Below, in pieces: positions 1 to 7,509 of a stretch of 29,471 nt of DNA; position 1 is the stretch's first letter; every line of letters starts with the position of its first letter. A program made the position numbers and the translations under genes. This DNA is from an uncultured Sphingomonas sp. (GTDB lineage Bacteria; Pseudomonadota; Alphaproteobacteria; Sphingomonadales; Sphingomonadaceae), in the NCBI GenBank assembly GCA_946886645.1, contig CAMPIY010000004.1, positions 1 through 29,471 on the forward strand, given 5' to 3'. A model generated the notes under the pieces. That model ran no database searches. It worked only from the letters and a program-made list of their open reading frames with translations, and was not told the DNA's origin.

Positions 1-53
1 GGCATACGCGATACTGATCGGTCTCGTGGCTCGGAGATGTGTATAAGAGACAG
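1..53 (+). other. Illumina Nextera P7 adapter remnant (not genomic)
   Basis: Bases 35-53 are the 19-base Tn5 mosaic end used in Nextera libraries. Bases 21-34 match the Nextera read-2 adapter except for one missing G in the GGG run. Bases 1-12 match the end of the P7 oligo with one substitution, and the 8 bases between (13-20, ACTGATCG) sit where the i7 index belongs. From memory this equals the adapter-strand form of Nextera XT index N727. The genomic sequence therefore starts at about base 54, and the contig ended in an untrimmed read. Confidence 0.96.
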
Positions 54-352
54 CGGTAATATTGGGGCGGGAGATGGATGCCGCCGGCGAGGTAGGCGGC
101 CGGCGCCGCGGTCACCGCGAAGGCGAGGAGCAGCCTGAAATTGGTCTGTCCGCGCAGCCAGTAGCGCGCCGTCCCGAGCCCCGCGACGACGAGGTTCAGG
201 GCCAGGGCCGTCGGCCGCATCGTCTCCGGCACGACCGAGAAGAGCGCCATGATCGCCAGATAGGCGGAGGCTCCGCCATGGCCGACCGTCGAATAGAGCG
301 CCGCCGCGAAGCCCATCAGAACGGCAATCACAGCAATGGTCGTCGCGTCCAT
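54..352 (-). CDS. TSUP-family (TauE/SafE-like) permease, C-terminus missing
   Basis: This minus-strand reading frame starts at ATG 352-350 and stays open to the adapter junction, so only about 99 N-terminal residues are present. The protein begins MDATTIAVIAVLMGF, followed by the YSTVGHGGASAYLA segment. The first-helix Gly-His-Gly-Gly pattern is typical of the TSUP (sulfite exporter TauE/SafE) membrane transporters, which move small sulfur or organic anions. A second hydrophobic segment follows a short basic loop (RYWLRGQ). A GCGGGGA stretch about 3 bases upstream is a weak ribosome site. It diverges from the porin at 487 and shares the FNR-like box at 400-413, so it may belong to the low-oxygen set. 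The substrate cannot be told from this fragment. Confidence 0.8.
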
Positions 353-399
353 ATTCCCCGCTTTCTTATCCGCCCTTGCCTAGCTAGCCGGGTATCGAA

Positions 400-413
400 T
401 TGACGCAAATCAT
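400..413. promoter_or_regulatory. FNR-like box, 8/10 (TSUP / porin divergent promoter)
   Basis: The sequence TTGAC-GCAA-ATCAT matches 8 of 10 defined positions of the FNR/FixK consensus TTGAT-N4-ATCAA. Its centre (406.5) is about 54 bases from the TSUP start and about 80 bases from the porin start. On its own it is weak; it gains weight from the better boxes elsewhere in the window. Confidence 0.45.
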
Positions 414-486
414 CTGTGGCCCGCCCCGGTCGGTCTAGAGCCAGCCTCGCGCCAAGCAGCACGTCGATACTTTCGAAAGAAAATCC

Positions 487-1716
487 ATGGCTCTCGATCT
501 GACGAAAGCTGTCCTTGGCGCAATATTCTGCGTCGGGTGGAGCGGAAGCGCGCTGGCCGCGGACCAGCAGCCCCCTGACAAGTTTCAAATTCGGCCACTG
601 CTCGATGGCCGCCTTCGCTATGAGAGCGTCGACCAACCGGTGTTGGATGGCGAGGCGATCACCTTCCGGCTGCGGGCCGGCGCCGAGGCAACCCTGGGCA
701 AGTTCTCGCTGCTTGCCGAGGCCGAAGGCACGGCTGCGCTGGACCGGGACTACAACGCCTTTCCGTTTCCGCTGCCGGGCGAGAAGCAATGGCGATCCGA
801 CCACTCGGTCATTGGTGACCCGATGAGTGCGGAGCTTAACCGGCTCCAGATCCAGTACCGGACCGGCGAAAGCAGCGTGACCCTGGGCCGGCAGCGGATC
901 AACATCGACGACCAGCGATGGGTCGGCTCCGTCGGATGGCGGCAGAATGAGCAGACGTTTGACGCTCTTCGCGGCGAGGCCAAGGTCGGATGGGTGGCGC
1001 TGGACATGACCTATGCAGTCAAACAGCGAACCGTTTTCGGCTCCGATGCCGGTCCCCGCACCGCGCTCGACGGTCACTTCCTGTTCGCCGGCCTGTCATC
1101 CCAGGCCGGTCCGATCCAGGGCAAGCTGTTCGCCTACCTACTCGACTATGACGAAGACTTCTTCCTGGCCAACAGCAGCCAGACCTTTGGCTTGATGCTC
1201 GCCACGTCGGTGCCGGTTTGCCCGAAGGCCAAGGTGGCGCTCCGCGCAAGCTATGCTCGCCAGTCCGACTACGGCGAAAACCCGTTCGACTATGCGGCGG
1301 ACTATTTGTCGTTGGAAAGTGGAACGTCCCTGGCCGGCTTTGCCATCACCGGCGGCTGGGAAAAGCTGGGCACCGATCATGGACGCGGCCTGCAAACACC
1401 GATGGCGACGCTGCACAAGTTCAATGGCTGGGCCGACATGTTTCTGACGACGCCCGCCAATGGACTCGAGGATGGCTATGTTTCCGTGAGCCGAAAGTTC
1501 GAGAAGGTGAAGTTCCTGCCGGGGCTCAACGCTTCCGTCGCCTTTCACCAGTTCGACAGCGACACAGGCAACATCGAATATGGGACGGAGTGGGACGCCT
1601 CGCTGGGTTTCAAGGTGCGGCGGGTCTCGTTCCTCGCCAAATTCGCCGACTATGACGCCAGGAACTTTGGCGTGGATACACGCAAATTCTGGTTTCAGGC
1701 CGAATGGGCGCTGTAG
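487..1716 (+). CDS. Alginate-export-type outer-membrane porin
   Basis: The 409-aa protein has a clear signal peptide, with a hydrophobic stretch ending in SALA-AD at about residues 24-26. The rest is made of alternating amphipathic strands, and it ends in a Trp-Ala-Leu strand as many outer-membrane barrels do. The segment LGRQRINIDDQRWVGSVGWR (about residues 136-155) is characteristic of the alginate-export/porin family (Pfam Alginate_exp). Members are 16-18-stranded anion-selective channels; despite the name, most are not in alginate clusters and their solutes are unknown. Lying between a TSUP permease and an FNR regulator next to the nar genes, it could pass nitrate or nitrite through the outer membrane, but that is inference. 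It ends 12 bases from the convergent regulator gene. Confidence 0.85.
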   Translation: MALDLTKAVLGAIFCVGWSGSALAADQQPPDKFQIRPLLDGRLRYESVDQPVLDGEAITFRLRAGAEATLGKFSLLAEAEGTAALDRDYNAFPFPLPGEKQWRSDHSVIGDPMSAELNRLQIQYRTGESSVTLGRQRINIDDQRWVGSVGWRQNEQTFDALRGEAKVGWVALDMTYAVKQRTVFGSDAGPRTALDGHFLFAGLSSQAGPIQGKLFAYLLDYDEDFFLANSSQTFGLMLATSVPVCPKAKVALRASYARQSDYGENPFDYAADYLSLESGTSLAGFAITGGWEKLGTDHGRGLQTPMATLHKFNGWADMFLTTPANGLEDGYVSVSRKFEKVKFLPGLNASVAFHQFDSDTGNIEYGTEWDASLGFKVRRVSFLAKFADYDARNFGVDTRKFWFQAEWAL

Positions 1717-1728
1717 CGCGCGGCCAGC

Positions 1729-2466
1729 CTATTCGCCGAACCCCTCCGACATTTCCTTAAGACCGTCGCGATCGAGAATCTCGATGCGGTCCTGGCTCGC
1801 CAGGCGGATCAGTTTCCGGTCGCGAAGATGGGCCAGCATCCGGCTCACGGTTTCCTTGGTTAGCCCGAGATAGTCGGCAATGTCGAGCCGGCTCATCGGC
1901 AGGTCGATTTCGGTATGGGTATGGCAATCGACCAGCTCCTGGCGATCAAGCAACGCCAGGAAAAAGGTCGCCAGGCGCTCGGCCGCCGTCTTGCGGCCGA
2001 GGAGCACCATTTGGGCCTGGGCCGCGGCCAGTTCATGCGCGGCAAGCCGGTAAAGTTCGCGTTCCACCCGCGAGTTCTCTTCCACGAACCGGTCAAACGC
2101 CTCGCGCGTAAACCACCACAGCTCGGCCTTGTTCAGCGCTTCGGCGGTGAAGGCATATTCGTCGTCGATCGCGATTCCGAGAAAGTCGCCGGGAAACATG
2201 AAACCGGTGATCTGCCGGCGGCCATCGGCAAGCAATGTGTAGATTTTGAGGGACCCATTCGCGAGCATGAAGACGCGCTTGACCGCGTCGCCCTCGTGAA
2301 AAATGGGCTGGCCCGGCTCCAAGCGCTGCATTGTCCCGAGAGCGCGCAGATTGGCGAGAGTCACCGCATCCAGGCGGCGGCAAATCGTAATCGGCCGAAT
2401 AGCGCAATGCTCGCACGGGTGGCCCGTGGGCAGGTCAATCAGCGGTCCTTTGGCTTCATATCGCAA
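1729..2466 (-). CDS. FNR/FixK-type Crp-family transcription regulator
   Basis: The 245-aa protein has a cNMP-binding-type beta roll (about residues 45-125), a long dimerisation helix and a C-terminal winged helix. The recognition helix carries Glu205-Thr-Val-Ser208-Arg209; the E--SR pattern is that of FNR proteins that read TTGAT half-sites. An N-terminal C18-X2-C21-X7-C29 motif resembles the oxygen-sensing iron-sulfur site of FnrN/FnrL proteins. The usual fourth ligand (Cys122 in E. coli FNR) aligns with Trp117; the only other cysteine is C181, near the HTH. The start is TTG at 2466-2464, preceded by GGGAAA; no better start is in frame. A weak FNR box 43 bases upstream suggests autoregulation. 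It is the obvious candidate regulator for the boxes across this window. Confidence 0.9.
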   Translation of the reverse strand: MRYEAKGPLIDLPTGHPCEHCAIRPITICRRLDAVTLANLRALGTMQRLEPGQPIFHEGDAVKRVFMLANGSLKIYTLLADGRRQITGFMFPGDFLGIAIDDEYAFTAEALNKAELWWFTREAFDRFVEENSRVERELYRLAAHELAAAQAQMVLLGRKTAAERLATFFLALLDRQELVDCHTHTEIDLPMSRLDIADYLGLTKETVSRMLAHLRDRKLIRLASQDRIEILDRDGLKEMSEGFGE

Positions 2467-2502
2467 TCGAATTTCCCGCGCCGCGAATCCCTGTCACGAC
2501 GA

Positions 2503-2516
2503 ATGATCTGGCTCAA
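2503..2516. promoter_or_regulatory. FNR-like box, 8/10 (regulator promoter)
   Basis: ATGAT-CTGG-CTCAA matches 8 of 10 positions of TTGAT-N4-ATCAA. The centre is about 43 bases upstream of the regulator's TTG start and about 61 bases from the divergent GNAT-like gene. It may mediate autoregulation; weak on its own. Confidence 0.35.
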
Positions 2517-2570
2517 CGCGCCTTTAGCCGCTCTGGCCTAGCCTTAAAACTCCCCAAATCAGGTGCCGCG

Positions 2571-3068
2571 GTGCAAATGCCCAAACTGTTGGTCAGCAAT
2601 CTCGAACCCGGCCAGATGGCGGAAGCCTATCCGCTGATCCGTCGATCGGCACGGGTGGCGCCCGACGAATGGGAGAAATTCGGCCACAAGCTAGCCGCGC
2701 AAGGCGGCGGGGTATTGGCGGTACGGGCGGAGGACCGGCGCGTATACGGCGTCGCTGCCTATCTGCCGGTGGCGAGCCTCAAGCATGGCAAAGCCCTTCG
2801 CGTCGAAGCCATCGCTTCCTTCGAGCTTGGCCATGTATCGCTTGTCCGCAATGCCCTTTCGAGCGCGCTGGACAATCTGGCCCGGGAAAAGGAGTGCCGG
2901 GTTGTCGCGATCAGCCTCGACGCGAAAGGCCTTTCAAGCCCGCGCTCGCGCCGCCGGCGCGGCTGGGAAGCGCTGGGGCTGAATGCTGAAACTATCGAAT
3001 TCGTTCGCCGCCTCGATGGCGGATCGAAGAACGGAGGGCAGAGGCTGGCAGAACCCGTCAGGACATGA
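2571..3068 (+). CDS. GNAT-like small protein, function unknown
   Basis: This 165-aa protein begins at GTG 2571 (or ATG 2577, two codons later; neither has a strong ribosome site). The pattern of a basic N-terminal helix (YPLIRRSARV), a strand (GVLAVRA), a turn and strand (VYGVAAYLP), a strand VEAIASFEL and a helix VRNALSSALDNLAREKEC is consistent with an N-acetyltransferase fold. I do not see a confident acetyl-CoA loop (Q/RxxGxG/A), so the activity is uncertain. The C-terminus is very basic (SPRSRRRRGW). It diverges from the FNR-type regulator and overlaps the end of the convergent 69-aa gene by 11 bases. The substrate is unknown. Confidence 0.65.
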   Translation: MQMPKLLVSNLEPGQMAEAYPLIRRSARVAPDEWEKFGHKLAAQGGGVLAVRAEDRRVYGVAAYLPVASLKHGKALRVEAIASFELGHVSLVRNALSSALDNLAREKECRVVAISLDAKGLSSPRSRRRRGWEALGLNAETIEFVRRLDGGSKNGGQRLAEPVRT

Positions 3069-3267
3069 AGTAAATCGCCAGAATCACGCCGATGACCGTC
3101 ACGAGCAGCCATACGACCGGCCAGCCTTCGCCCTCACCCTCCCGCGCCGAAGTCGTATCGATCGGCGGCGGCGATGGGTTCTTGGTGTCGTAGACCGTTT
3201 CCGTGGTGGTCTTGAGCGCGGGATTGAGTGGAGCTTCTTTAGGCTGATCTCTGGTCGGATCGGACAT
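3058..3267 (-). CDS. Small single-pass membrane protein at the end of the nar operon
   Basis: The 69-aa protein is polar and proline-rich for its first 45 residues and ends in one transmembrane helix (WPVVWLLVTVIGVILAIYFM). A strong AAGGAG ribosome site sits about 8 bases before ATG 3267-3265. Its 5' end overlaps the 118-aa gene by 29 bases in another frame, so it is probably the last gene of the nar transcript. It overlaps the convergent GNAT-like gene by 11 bases. It has no recognisable family. The topology (soluble N-terminus, C-terminal anchor) would suit a small accessory subunit of a membrane complex, but this is speculation. Confidence 0.7.
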   Translation of the reverse strand: MSDPTRDQPKEAPLNPALKTTTETVYDTKNPSPPPIDTTSAREGEGEGWPVVWLLVTVIGVILAIYFMS

Positions 3268-3595
3268 TGGCCGCTCCTTCTTGGGGGTGGTGCTGATGGG
3301 AATGTTGCCGACAGGCCTTGGCCGTCAAGCGCCAATCGACCATGCCTAACAGGCAGGCCGTGCCGGGATCCCCCGTGCGTTTCACATTCGACGTCAGCGT
3401 GGCCCAGTCTTCCTCGCTGGCAAAGCGGGAGAAATCCGCGATCGCCGCCCGAACATAGGAGGTCGGCGTCAAGGCCTCTGCCTTTGCCGCAGCTTCGACC
3501 GCCGCTGCCAAATCAGGATTGGCTAGTTTCAGCCAAGGCTGGAAATTGCCCGCGCCGTCCCGCGCCGCGGCGAGGAGATCGCCGAGCATCGGCAT
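3239..3595 (-). CDS. Conserved-looking 118-aa protein of the nar operon, unknown function
   Basis: The ATG at 3595-3593 shares its A with the TGA stop of the preceding isomerase gene (TGATG), so the two are almost certainly translated together. The protein is soluble and mostly helical, with motifs ARDGAGNFQPWL near the N-terminus, YVRAAIADFSRFASEEDWATL in the middle and CLLGMVDWRL followed by C-x2-H-x-H-x2-H near the C-terminus. The clustered Cys and His residues could bind metal. The last 20 residues overlap the next gene and look less constrained. The position directly after narGHJI and a parvulin suggests a role in nitrate reductase maturation or regulation; that is inference from context only. 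Confidence 0.75.
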   Translation of the reverse strand: MPMLGDLLAAARDGAGNFQPWLKLANPDLAAAVEAAAKAEALTPTSYVRAAIADFSRFASEEDWATLTSNVKRTGDPGTACLLGMVDWRLTAKACRQHSHQHHPQEGAANVRSDQRSA

Positions 3596-4506
3596 CAGCC
3601 GACGGCCCCTTCGATCACAATGCCCTCGACCGATCCGCGAGCGGCGAGACCTGCGACGTAGCGTGCCGACTCGATCGACCAGCTTCGAGCTTCCAACGTG
3701 TCGGCAATCTTGTCGCAGGCCATTTCGAACGGAATGGTCCGCCCCGGGATTCGCCGATGCAGCCGCAGGAGATGCCAGCCGAAGCGAGACCGAATTGGCT
3801 CCCGGCCGGTTTGTCCGTCACCCAGGGATTCAAGCTCCTTCTGGATAGGGCCGACCAGTTCGCCGCGCCTTACCTGGCCAAGCGACCCGTCCTGCTGCGC
3901 CGATGCGCAGGCCGAATGGGAACGGGCCGCCTGTGCAAACGACGCTGCATCGTCCCCGATACGCCGCCTGATGCCGCGGGCTTGTCGTTCGGCCGACGCC
4001 CACGCGGCTTCGTCGTCGCCTTCGGGCTCGATGAGGATGTGGGCGGCCTCGAACAGGTCAGGCGTTTTGAACCGCTCCCCATAGGCCTCGTAAAAGCGGC
4101 GGCACTCTTCCTCGCCGGGCTGGGCGGCGGCGACCTCGCGTTCCAGGAGTGAACGAACCAAGGCGTCCTCGTCCGCCTCCGATCTTCCCGCTTCGTCCTG
4201 TTCGGGTTTCGCCTGAAGGCCCAGCTTTCGTGCCTCCTGAAGCAGCAATTCCTTCACCGCGAGGGCGCGAGCGGCCTCGGTCCAGGCAGTCTCTGCATCG
4301 GGCGCCGGATGATGCTGGATTTCCTGGGCGATGGCCTCGGGTGAAATCTCCACGCCGTTGACGCGAACCTCGCTGAAGGTCGGAGGAGGTGGAATGAGCG
4401 GCTCGGCACCGCCGCCGCAACCGCTCGTTTCACACGAGCTCATCATCCTGGGCGCCCGCCGCTGCGCCGGATCGCCGAGGTTTATCACATCCAGGCGGCG
4501 GCTCAT
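3595..4506 (-). CDS. Parvulin-type peptidyl-prolyl isomerase (NifM/PpiC-like) of the nar operon
   Basis: The 303-aa protein has a helical N-terminal chaperone-like half (about residues 45-140) and a rotamase domain (about 148-250) with the parvulin signatures AAHILIEPE, QDGSLGQVRRGELVGPIQKEL and RFGWHLLRLH. There is no signal peptide, so it should act in the cytoplasm, unlike secreted PpiC/SurA. Its start overlaps the narI stop (ATGA). A PpiC-type gene in the same position is known from the narK1K2GHJI cluster of Pseudomonas aeruginosa, which supports a role in folding or maturing NarG/NarH. A short Cys-rich stretch at 25-30 (SCETSGC) lies near the N-terminus and could be disordered or bind metal. 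Confidence 0.87.
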   Translation of the reverse strand: MSRRLDVINLGDPAQRRAPRMMSSCETSGCGGGAEPLIPPPPTFSEVRVNGVEISPEAIAQEIQHHPAPDAETAWTEAARALAVKELLLQEARKLGLQAKPEQDEAGRSEADEDALVRSLLEREVAAAQPGEEECRRFYEAYGERFKTPDLFEAAHILIEPEGDDEAAWASAERQARGIRRRIGDDAASFAQAARSHSACASAQQDGSLGQVRRGELVGPIQKELESLGDGQTGREPIRSRFGWHLLRLHRRIPGRTIPFEMACDKIADTLEARSWSIESARYVAGLAARGSVEGIVIEGAVG

Positions 4507-5291
4507 GTCGCGCGACCCTCGTCCAGCGCAGTGCGCATCACCGTGTCACCCCCATAGCTGGGCGCGACGCCGGCCGGACCATGCGTAGGCGAGCGTGCGC
4601 GGCCCAAGCGGCGTGAGCGGACGATTTGGTAGCCCGGCCTCAGCAGGAACCAGACCGGCGCGCTCCAGATGTGGACCAAGCGGGTGAAGGGGGTGATGAG
4701 GAACAGGGTCAGCCCAAGGATGATGTGAAGCTTGTAGACGAGCGCGACTTCCTTGATCAGTTCCGGCGCCGCGGGGTTGAGGGTCAATATCCCGTTGGCC
4801 CAGCTCATGAATTTCACCATTTCGCTGCCGTCGAGATGCTTGAGCGTCCACCAAGTGGTAAGCAGGCCGAGGGTCAGCTGCAGCCAGAGCAGGACGAGGA
4901 CGAGAATGTCCCCCCACGAGGAGCTCTTCCTGATGCGAGAATCAAACAGCCGGCGATGCAGAAGAAGCGTGCATCCAACATAAGCGGCAAGCCCAGCGAT
5001 TCCGCCTACGACCAGGGCGGTCGTCTGCTTGAACGAATGGCTGACGCCCAGGGCATCGAACACGTTGATGGGCGTCAGCAGGCCAACGAAATGGCCCATC
5101 AGCAGCACCAATATTCCCATGTGAAAGAGATTGGAGCCTATGACCATCTGGCGCTTGCGCAAAAACTGGCTCGATTGGGATCGCCAGCCAAACTGGTTCG
5201 CATCGAAGCGAAAAATGCTGCCGACGACGAGGACGGTCACGGCGAGATACGGATACCAGCCGAACGCAAGCTGGTTGATGAAATCGTTCAT
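4503..5291 (-). CDS. narI: Respiratory nitrate reductase gamma subunit (cytochrome b)
   Basis: NarI anchors the complex in the inner membrane and passes electrons from quinol through two b haems to NarH. I place the start at ATG 5291 (MNDFINQLAFGWYPY), preceded by GGGAGG and overlapping the narJ stop as ATGA; a longer open frame upstream is only narJ in another frame. The protein is 262 aa with five transmembrane helices. The four haem-ligand histidines are visible as His57 and His67 (FHMGILVLLMGH) and His189 and His207 (KLHIILG, RLVHIW). The C-terminal tail is about 40 residues longer than in E. coli NarI, hydrophilic and basic. The tail overlaps the isomerase gene by 4 bases. Confidence 0.96.
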   Translation of the reverse strand: MNDFINQLAFGWYPYLAVTVLVVGSIFRFDANQFGWRSQSSQFLRKRQMVIGSNLFHMGILVLLMGHFVGLLTPINVFDALGVSHSFKQTTALVVGGIAGLAAYVGCTLLLHRRLFDSRIRKSSSWGDILVLVLLWLQLTLGLLTTWWTLKHLDGSEMVKFMSWANGILTLNPAAPELIKEVALVYKLHIILGLTLFLITPFTRLVHIWSAPVWFLLRPGYQIVRSRRLGRARSPTHGPAGVAPSYGGDTVMRTALDEGRAT

Positions 5292-5986
5292 GTTTCGGCC
5301 TCCCGATTGACACTGCGGTTCGACGCCCGGATTTTGGCGACGACCCCGGTCGGGCCGCCCATTTCGTGAGCGCCACTGTTCATGAAGGAGACCGGTGCCT
5401 CCTCCCACTCCTCGTCAATTTCCTTCGAGTCCACGGCCGGGGTATTCTGGTCGATTTCCGCCCGCGCATCAGCATCGGGCCGCACGCCGGCCAGCTTAAC
5501 GAGGCAATGGAAGACCGAGGCATAGGCCGACTGCCGCTTGTCCAGCCGCTCGCCAAGCACGGCGAACACATGGGCCGGCTGGCCCAGCGTGTCGCGTGCC
5601 TCGCCGGGCGGCAGGCATGAAGTATATTCGAGGAAAACCGGCACGAAGTCCGGCAGCTCGTTGGCTTCGAGGAAGAAGCCGCTGGCCAGATATTGCTGCC
5701 CAAGGTCGATCATCGCCTGACCCCGTTCGCGGTTGTCGCCGTGGACATGTTCAAACAGGTGTAGCGACAGCGATCTCGAACGGTCGAACAGCTCGCTGTA
5801 AGCCGCCTGGAGGTCGAGCAGCTCATCCGTCTCCAGCGCGCGGAGCAAGGGTTCAAGACGGTTGCGCTCCGCAACCGGGAGCGCCTGTTCGCTGTTGATT
5901 GCCTCCCGCAACTCGGTAGCGGCAGATTGGAGTTCATTTGAAGGATAGCCGAGTAGCGCGGCCATGGCCCTGAGCGTCAGTTTCAT
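5288..5986 (-). CDS. narJ: Nitrate reductase assembly chaperone
   Basis: NarJ is the dedicated cytoplasmic chaperone that binds apo-NarG and holds it until the molybdenum cofactor and iron-sulfur clusters are inserted and it joins NarI. The 232-aa protein is all-helical and contains the family signature HLFEHVHGDNRERGQAM (about residues 75-91), followed by DLGQQYLASGF. The acidic, less conserved tail after residue 175 (DEEWEEAPVSF) is also seen in many NarJ proteins. Start ATG 5986 overlaps the narH stop (ATGA), and its own stop overlaps the narI start. Confidence 0.96.
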   Translation of the reverse strand: MKLTLRAMAALLGYPSNELQSAATELREAINSEQALPVAERNRLEPLLRALETDELLDLQAAYSELFDRSRSLSLHLFEHVHGDNRERGQAMIDLGQQYLASGFFLEANELPDFVPVFLEYTSCLPPGEARDTLGQPAHVFAVLGERLDKRQSAYASVFHCLVKLAGVRPDADARAEIDQNTPAVDSKEIDEEWEEAPVSFMNSGAHEMGGPTGVVAKIRASNRSVNREAET

Positions 5987-7509
5987 GACTCCACCTTCAT
6001 CTGCGACTTGTTCGGCGATCGTTTAGTCCCTCCGAACAGATTGACCTTGTTGGCTCCCTGGGTCGGCTCACCGAAGCCGAAGCCCGACGAACCGCGAAGG
6101 ACATAGGCGTCTTCATCGAATTCGCGCCGGGCGGTTGGGATGACGTAGCGGTCCTCATAGGCGGCCAGCGCCATGATCTTGTACATTTCCTCGATGCGAG
6201 CACGGGTCAGCCCAACACGTTCGGGGATGCTTTCGTCGATACGGCCTTCGACGCTCTTGGCGCGCATGTAGGACCGCATCGCCAGCATCCGCTCCAGGGC
6301 AGCCGCGATCGGTTCCTCGTCACCGGCCGTCAGCAGGTTGGCGAGATATTTGAGCGGAATGCGCAAGGAGCGCACGTCCGGCATCCCGTCGACCGCCGAG
6401 ATCTTGCCGGCCTCCGCGGCCGACTGGATCGGCGACAGCGGGGGGACGTACCAGACCATCGGTAGCGTTCGATATTCCGGATGGAGCGGGAAGGCGATCT
6501 TCCACTCCATCGCCATCTTGTACACGGGCGAGCGGGTCGCGGCCTCAAGCCACTGATCGGTAATGCCCTCGGCCCGGGCCGCCTCCTGAACGGACACGTC
6601 ATTGGGATCGAGGAACACCCCAAGCTGGGCCGGGTAAAGATCCTTGGGATCTTCAACCGAAGCCGCCGCCTCTATCTTGTCGGCGTCGTAGAGAACGACC
6701 CCGAGGTAGCGAATGCGGCCCACACAGGTTTCCGAGCAAACCGTCGGCTGCCCGGTCTCGATCCGCGGGTAACAGAAGATGCATTTCTCCGATTTGCCAG
6801 TCGACCAGTTGTAGTAGATCTTCTTGTAGGGGCAGCCCGACACGCACATCCGCCAGCCGCGGCACTTTTCCTGATCGATAAGGACGATGCCGTCCTCGGC
6901 CCGCTTGTAGATTGCGCCCGACGGGCATGACGCGAGGCAGGTCGGGTTAAGGCAATGCTCGCAAAGCCTCGGCAGGTACATCATGAACGTCTTTTCGAAT
7001 TGGCCGTAGATTTCCTTTTCCACGCCGTTGAAATTACTGTCCTTACTGCGCTTCTCGAACTCGCCGCCGAGCATGTCCTCCCAGTTGCCACTCCACTCGA
7101 TCTTGTTCATCGTCTGCCCGGTGACGAGCGAGCGCGGCTTGGCGGTGGGCTGCGCCTGGAGCTCGGGCGCCGCTTGGAGCCAGTCGTAGTCGAAGGTGTA
7201 AGGCTCATAGAAATCGTCGATCTCGGGCAGATGCGGATTGGCGAAAATCTTCGAGAGGATCCGCCATTTGGCACCTTGGCGGGGCTGAAGCTTGCCGTTC
7301 TTCTTGCGGATCCAGCCACCCTTCCACCGCTCCTGGTTTTCCCAGTCCTTGGGGTAGCCGATGCCGGGCTTCGTCTCGACATTGTTGAACCAGGCGTATT
7401 CAACGCCTTCGCGGTTGGTCCAGACGTTCTTGCAGGTGATCGAGCAGGTGTGACAGCCGATGCACTTGTCGAGGTTCAGGACCATGGCGATTTGCGCGCG
7501 GACTTTCAT
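5983..7509 (-). CDS. narH: Respiratory nitrate reductase beta subunit (iron-sulfur)
   Basis: NarH relays electrons from NarI to NarG through three [4Fe-4S] and one [3Fe-4S] cluster. With ATG 7509 as start (overlapping the narG stop as TGATG, behind a strong AAGGAGGT site) the first motif is Cys16-X2-Cys19-X2-Cys22-X3-Cys26, the same numbers as in E. coli. A GTG one codon upstream is possible but less likely. Further motifs are CEHCLNPTCLASC, CRGWRMCVSGC (Trp replacing a Cys, as expected for the [3Fe-4S] cluster) and CIFC...CSETC. The 508-aa length is normal. All four cluster sets are intact, so the subunit should be functional. Confidence 0.98.
   Translation of the reverse strand: MKVRAQIAMVLNLDKCIGCHTCSITCKNVWTNREGVEYAWFNNVETKPGIGYPKDWENQERWKGGWIRKKNGKLQPRQGAKWRILSKIFANPHLPEIDDFYEPYTFDYDWLQAAPELQAQPTAKPRSLVTGQTMNKIEWSGNWEDMLGGEFEKRSKDSNFNGVEKEIYGQFEKTFMMYLPRLCEHCLNPTCLASCPSGAIYKRAEDGIVLIDQEKCRGWRMCVSGCPYKKIYYNWSTGKSEKCIFCYPRIETGQPTVCSETCVGRIRYLGVVLYDADKIEAAASVEDPKDLYPAQLGVFLDPNDVSVQEAARAEGITDQWLEAATRSPVYKMAMEWKIAFPLHPEYRTLPMVWYVPPLSPIQSAAEAGKISAVDGMPDVRSLRIPLKYLANLLTAGDEEPIAAALERMLAMRSYMRAKSVEGRIDESIPERVGLTRARIEEMYKIMALAAYEDRYVIPTARREFDEDAYVLRGSSGFGFGEPTQGANKVNLFGGTKRSPNKSQMKVES

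Noticed and set aside
35..53. Tn5 mosaic end as evidence of a transposon
   Set aside because: It is embedded in P7 adapter sequence and is at the contig edge, so it comes from library preparation.
2983..4152. 389-residue plus-strand open frame
   Set aside because: It is antisense to the isomerase and small nar-tail genes, with Arg/Pro-rich, low-complexity composition and no domain; a GC-rich shadow.
5292..5408. N-terminal extension of narI
   Set aside because: The extra 39 residues overlap narJ in another frame and are polar; ATG 5291 has a strong ribosome site and gives the normal NarI N-terminus.
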